Assembly (NCBI RefSeq): GCF_003626535.1
Contig: NZ_RBAL01000017.1
Span: 1 to 64,000 of the forward strand
DNA length: 64,000 nucleotides
Direction of reading: 5' to 3'
Source: Streptomyces hoynatensis
GTDB lineage: Bacteria > Actinomycetota > Actinomycetes > Streptomycetales > Streptomycetaceae
Made by a program: the position numbers and the translations under genes. Positions 60,498 through 64,000 of this stretch are shown piece after piece; position 1 is the stretch's first letter, and the number at the start of each line of letters is the position of its first letter. The notes beneath the pieces were generated by a model, which made no database searches, was not told the origin of the DNA, and was given only the letters and a program-made list of their open reading frames with translations.

Positions 60498-60692
60498 ATG
60501 TTCTTGTCCGTCTCCGGTGCCATTCTGCTCGGGGTCATCATGGTTCTGTACTTCCGCAAGGATGGGCTGAGGCTCTCCCACGCGGTGGTGTGCGGGCTCT
60601 TCGGCTTCTACCTGTCGGGCACCTCGGTCGCGCCGGGCATCGAGGCGGGCGGGGCCGGCCTGGCGCGGCTGCTCGGCGGGATGACGCTGTAG
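60498..60692 (+). CDS. smeA: SmeA-like small membrane protein
   Basis: A 64-residue protein with two membrane helices: FLSVSGAILLGVIMVLYFRK and LSHAVVCGLFGFYLSGTSVA. It lies 2 bases upstream of an FtsK-like gene. This is the arrangement of S. coelicolor smeA-sffA, where SmeA targets SffA to sporulation septa and affects spore maturation. The assignment rests on size, topology and the partner gene. ATG 60498 is used; a GTG two codons upstream is equally possible. No WhiG-type promoter was recognised. Confidence 0.72.
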   Translation: MFLSVSGAILLGVIMVLYFRKDGLRLSHAVVCGLFGFYLSGTSVAPGIEAGGAGLARLLGGMTL

Positions 60693-60694
60693 CC

Positions 60695-62119
60695 GTGCCG
60701 CCGCTGAGGGTCTTGGCACGCGGCTTCCGGCTGCTGGCGGCGGCCGCCGGGCGGGGCTGGTCGCGAACGCCGCGGGAGCGGCGCGGGCCGCTGCTGGCGC
60801 TGGGCGTGGTGGGCTGCGCCGCGCTGCCCGGGGTGCCGTACGCCTGGTGGGCCGTGGGTCTTGCGCTGCCGGTCACGGCCGCCTGGCTGGGCTGGCGGGA
60901 GACGCGGGAGGCGGGCGGGCCGCCGGGGGCGGTGCGGGAGTGCCTGGGAACGCTGTACGAGGCGCTCGTGCCCTACTTCTCGGCCGCCGCCGACCCCTCG
61001 CCCGAGCCGCTGTTCGCGCCCGGCGGGGAGTGGGAGCGGTGCTTCACCGGCTTCTCCTTCGGCTCCGACGGCCGGATCGCGCGGCTGACGCTGCGGTACC
61101 CGGCCTTCTTCCCGGACGGGGACCCGGCCTGCCGGGCGCGGGTGGAGCGGGTGCTCGCGGGCAAGGCCGGGCGCGACCGGGAGTTCGCCTTCCGCTGGGA
61201 GGAGGAGCGCAACCGGCTGGAGATGGCCCTGCTGGCGCCGTTGCCCACGGGGATCTGCGCCCAGCGGTTCGTGACGTCGGCCGGGGAGACGGTGCTGGGC
61301 TTCACGGATGCCGCGGCCGTGGATCGCACCGTGCCGGTGCGCTGCGGCCTGCGGTACGGCCTGCTGGTGGACGCCCCGCCCGTGGTCTGGCGCACCGGGC
61401 CGCGCTCGGCCGAGCCGAACCTGCTGGTCGTGGGGGCGCCGGGGGCCGGCGCGACGACGCTGCTGCGTTCGATCGCCCTCCAGGCGCTCGAGCACGGGGA
61501 GGTGCTGCTGGTGGACGGCAGCGGGACCGGGGAGTTCGCGTGCTTCGCCGGCCGGGCGGGCGTGGTGGGGGTCGAGGCGGGGCCGGTCGGGGCGGTCGCC
61601 GCGCTGGAGTGGGCGGAGCGGGAGACGGAACGCCGCCTGCTCGCGGCGGGGCAGGGGCCGCGGCCCGGCCCGGCGGAGCCCGCGCTGTGGATCGTGGTGG
61701 ACCGTCCGGCCCTGCTCGGGCACCTGGCGCGGATCGAGGGGGTGCGCGATCCGCTGGGCCTGCTCGAGGTGCCCCTGCGCTATGGCCGGGCCGGGCGGGT
61801 GACGGTCGTGCTGGCCGAGCAGTTCGAGGCCTGGGGCGGTCTGGGCGAGGCGGTGCTCGGCTGCACGCGGGCGCGGGTGGTGCTCGGCGCGGTGGGGGCC
61901 GGGCAGGCCGAGGCCGTGCTCGGGGTGCCGCCGCCCGGCTCGACGCCGGCGTGGGTGCCGCCGGGGCGGGGGTACGCCCGGCTGGGGTCGGGGCGGGCGT
62001 ACCGGATGCAGGTTCCGGCGACGCCCGACCCCTACGACGACGCGACGCCCGAGCCGCTGCGGGGCGCGGTGCTCGCGCTGCTGCCGCGGCACCGGCGGAC
62101 GGCGGTGGAGAACCGCTAG
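60695..62119 (+). CDS. sffA: SffA-like FtsK/SpoIIIE-family membrane protein with degenerate P-loop
   Basis: A 474-residue protein starting at GTG 60695. Two hydrophobic helices near residues 28-60 (LLALGVVGCAALPG, AWWAVGLALPVTAAWLGW) anchor it, and a cytoplasmic ATPase-like domain follows. The P-loop reads LVVGAPGAGATTLLRSIALQ: the lysine of GAGKT is alanine (codon 253, GCG). The Walker B position reads LWIVVDRPALLG, with Arg where Glu is expected. So ATP hydrolysis may be lost. It is coupled to the SmeA-like gene and by analogy should act at sporulation septa in chromosome segregation. Confidence 0.72.
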   Translation: MPPLRVLARGFRLLAAAAGRGWSRTPRERRGPLLALGVVGCAALPGVPYAWWAVGLALPVTAAWLGWRETREAGGPPGAVRECLGTLYEALVPYFSAAADPSPEPLFAPGGEWERCFTGFSFGSDGRIARLTLRYPAFFPDGDPACRARVERVLAGKAGRDREFAFRWEEERNRLEMALLAPLPTGICAQRFVTSAGETVLGFTDAAAVDRTVPVRCGLRYGLLVDAPPVVWRTGPRSAEPNLLVVGAPGAGATTLLRSIALQALEHGEVLLVDGSGTGEFACFAGRAGVVGVEAGPVGAVAALEWAERETERRLLAAGQGPRPGPAEPALWIVVDRPALLGHLARIEGVRDPLGLLEVPLRYGRAGRVTVVLAEQFEAWGGLGEAVLGCTRARVVLGAVGAGQAEAVLGVPPPGSTPAWVPPGRGYARLGSGRAYRMQVPATPDPYDDATPEPLRGAVLALLPRHRRTAVENR

Positions 62120-62282
62120 GCGGGGGCGTCCCCCGGGGGCGCGCGCCCGGGTGTCCGCGGCCCGGGGACACGCCCCGCGGCCTGGGACGCGCCCGGTGCC
62201 ACGCGGCGCCGGGTGCCACGCGGCGGCGGGCCGGGGCCGGCCGGTGCCTCGCCGCCGGTGGTGGCCGCCGTTTCCCGCGTGC

Positions 62283-63506
62283 TCAGGGCGCGAGGGCGGC
62301 GAGGGGGTCGTCGAGGACGGGCTGCCAGGCGAGTTCCGCGGCGCCGACCAGGCTGTTGTGGCGCAGCGTGCAGGCCAGGACCGGGATGTTGCCGCTCCTC
62401 CCCCACAGGCTGCGTTCCTCGACGACGGCGCGCAGCCGCCGGGGATCGGCCGCGAGCAGGGTGCCGTGCAGGCCGCCGAGGATGATCCGGTCGGGGTTGA
62501 GGATGTTGACCAGGCCCGCGAGGCCGAGGCCGAGCCGGTCGATCACGGTGCCCACGGCCTCGCGGGCCGCGGCGTCGCCCTCCCCGGGCGGCCCGGCACA
62601 GGCGGTGCGGACCAGTTCCTTGGCCTGGTCGAGCAGCGAGGGCTCCGGGCCGGGTACGCGGCCGGCGGCCTCGAGCAGGGCCAGGGGGTCGGTCTCCACG
62701 TCGAGGCAGCCGCGGCCGCCGCAGTGGCAGGGACGGCCCTGGGGGTCGACGGTGACGTGCCCGACTTCGAGGGCGAGCCCGGCGCTTCCGGTGTGCAGCC
62801 TGCCGTCCAGGACGAGGGCGCCGCCCACGCCGCGGTGGCCGGTGGCCACGCACAGGAGGTGCGCCGCGCCGCGCCCGGCGCCGTGCCGGTGCTCGGCGAG
62901 CGCGGCGAGGTTGACGTCGTTGCCGCAGAAGCCCGGCACGTCGATGCCGGACTCGGCCAGGCAGCGGCGGAAGATGTCGCGGACGGGGGCGCCCACGGGC
63001 CAGTCGAGGTGCAGGGGGTTGAGGGCGGTGCCCTCGGGCTCGGCGACCGCGGAGGGCACCGCGAGGCCCGCGCCGACGCAGCGGCGCCCGCTCTCCCGGA
63101 GCAGCCCGGCCCCGGCCGCCACGACCTCCCCGAGCACCTGGGCCGGGTCGGCCCCCACGGTCATGCAGGCGGGCGTGGTCGCGACCAGGCGCCCGCCGAG
63201 TCCGACGAGGGCGGCGCGGTAGCCGTCGGCGTGGACCTGGGTGGCCAGGGTGACCGGCCCGTCCTCGGCCACGGCGAGCCGGTGCGAGGGGCGGCCCTGG
63301 CTGCCCGCGGAGGCGCCGGGTCGGGAGTCCACCGTGATCAGGCCCAGGCTCTCCAGCTCGGTGGCGACGGCACCCGCGGTCGCCCGGGTCACGCCGAGCT
63401 CGCTGGTGAGGACGGCCCGGGTGGGAGCGCGGCCGGTGTGGACGAGTTCCAGGGCGGGCCCGAGGGCGTTCCGGCCTCTGTCAAGCCTGGTACGGGGCTG
63501 GGTCAC
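62283..63506 (-). CDS. ROK-family transcriptional regulator
   Basis: A 407-residue ROK repressor. The N-terminal winged HTH is APTRAVLTSELGVTRATAGA, VATELESLGLITVDS. The sugar-kinase-like domain has VATGHRGVGGALVLDGRLHT, the ROK zinc motif GHVTVDPQGRPCHCGGRGCL and a C-terminal LVNILNPDRIILGGLHG. The catalytic aspartate region of true kinases is GNDVNLAALAE, present. It probably senses a sugar or derivative and represses the divergent MFS gene. GTG 63506 is chosen as the start. Confidence 0.88.
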   Translation of the reverse strand: MTQPRTRLDRGRNALGPALELVHTGRAPTRAVLTSELGVTRATAGAVATELESLGLITVDSRPGASAGSQGRPSHRLAVAEDGPVTLATQVHADGYRAALVGLGGRLVATTPACMTVGADPAQVLGEVVAAGAGLLRESGRRCVGAGLAVPSAVAEPEGTALNPLHLDWPVGAPVRDIFRRCLAESGIDVPGFCGNDVNLAALAEHRHGAGRGAAHLLCVATGHRGVGGALVLDGRLHTGSAGLALEVGHVTVDPQGRPCHCGGRGCLDVETDPLALLEAAGRVPGPEPSLLDQAKELVRTACAGPPGEGDAAAREAVGTVIDRLGLGLAGLVNILNPDRIILGGLHGTLLAADPRRLRAVVEERSLWGRSGNIPVLACTLRHNSLVGAAELAWQPVLDDPLAALAP

Positions 63507-63513
63507 GGGCCTA

Positions 63514-63541
63514 TTGTTTGCTTTGTGCCTCCCATAAACAA
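63514..63541. promoter_or_regulatory. probable ROK operator
   Basis: TTGTTT (63514-63519) and AAACAA (63536-63541) form an inverted repeat 16 bases apart in a locally AT-rich spot between the divergent ROK and MFS genes. The right arm falls inside the first codons of the MFS gene if GTG 63525 is its start. Confidence 0.45.
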
Positions 63542-64000
63542 ACTGAGGGCGGCGCTGGCCGCAGGGACGCGGCGCGGCACCGGAGACCGTACGCCCGCCT
63601 CGCCCGGGCTGCGCCGGCTCCGGATCGCCGTCACCGCCTTCTTCGCGCTCGACGGCTTCGTCTTCGCGGGCTGGGTGGTGCGCATCCCGGCGGTCAAGGA
63701 GCAGACGGGAGCCTCGCCGAGCGCGCTGGGCCTGGCGCTGCTCGGGGTCTCGGCAGGCGCGGTGGTGACGATGATGCTCACCGGGAGGCTGTGCCGCCGA
63801 TTCGGGAACCATCCGGTGACGGTGGCCTCCGGGGTGCTGCTCGTGCTGAGCGTGGCCCTGCCCCCGCACACGCATTCCGCGTGGATGCTCGGGCTCGTGC
63901 TGCTGGTCTTCGGCGCGGGCTTCGGCGCGGTCAACGTGGCGGCCAACAGCGCCGCGGTGGACCTGGTGGCGGCGCTGCGGCGGCCGGTGATGCCGAGCTT
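63525..64000 (+). CDS. MFS transporter, N-terminal part (runs off the window)
   Basis: The frame from GTG 63525 is open to the window end (158 codons). It gives a polar head (VPPINKLRAALAAGTRRGTG) and then helices RIAVTAFFALDGFVFAGWVV, LGLALLGVSAGAVVTMMLTG with the motif A-like loop GRLCRRFGNHPV, and MLGLVLLVFGAGFGAVNVAA. This is the N-terminal half of a 12-helix major facilitator. It is divergent from a ROK regulator, the usual pairing for such YbjJ-like transporters. The start could be a few codons downstream. Confidence 0.8.
   Translation, partial: MPPINKLRAALAAGTRRGTGDRTPASPGLRRLRIAVTAFFALDGFVFAGWVVRIPAVKEQTGASPSALGLALLGVSAGAVVTMMLTGRLCRRFGNHPVTVASGVLLVLSVALPPHTHSAWMLGLVLLVFGAGFGAVNVAANSAAVDLVAALRRPVMPS

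Overview
The window is very GC-rich with many GTG starts, overlapping ATGA/GTGA junctions, long spurious antisense frames and GC-rich hairpin terminators. Together with a smeA-sffA-like pair, a MurT/GatD pair, a perfect CebR box and TAT-exported glycosidases this points to a Streptomyces chromosome (or a very close relative). No rRNA, tRNA or CRISPR array was recognised.

Layout. 1-2.3 kb is a graveyard of decayed accessory DNA: an IS3-type orfA stub, a fragment of a helicase-associated (HA) domain, and two unrelated gene remnants joined out of frame. 2.4-4.2 kb is a short operon of a sigma-like factor, a TTA-containing partner and a 38-residue protein, closed by two hairpins. 4.4-10.5 kb carries a Nudix hydrolase, a Fic/Doc-like toxin-antitoxin pair with a palindromic operator, an NDH-2-like flavoprotein, a VOC protein and a large DEAD/DEAH helicase with HA repeats. 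10.5-17.8 kb mixes a frameshifted acetyltransferase, a lamin-tail protein, a divergent ArsR/P-type metal ATPase pair, a decayed VOC gene beside a SigJ-like fragment, an XRE-cupin/DUF6126 pair and a GNAT.

17.9-31 kb is an export-rich block: a DUF4185 protein, PhoD phosphatase, discoidin-like and PKD-like secreted proteins, a CBM2-bearing GH51-like arabinofuranosidase behind a CebR box, and a GH127 beta-L-arabinofuranosidase with a ricin-type lectin domain behind an IclR-like palindrome. Interleaved are two SigE-family ECF sigma modules whose partner proteins share one extracytoplasmic domain, present three times. I read this block as envelope sensing plus arabinose-polymer breakdown, with the sigma modules as the least described part.

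31-49 kb holds transport and regulation pairs: LysE/LysG exporter, ABC exporter with a two-component system, glutathione peroxidase, AraC, Dabb, two DUF1772 proteins, a TetR-controlled DHA2 efflux pump, and a variant ureohydrolase with a sodium symporter and a convergent PucR regulator. 49-64 kb looks more core-like: PAP2-diacylglycerol kinase fusion, SbcCD nuclease (with a tandem repeat at the sbcC end), MarR/esterase with twin palindromes, CtaG-like protein, GatD-MurT, SmeA-SffA (SffA with a degenerate P-loop), and a ROK regulator divergent from an MFS transporter that runs off the end.
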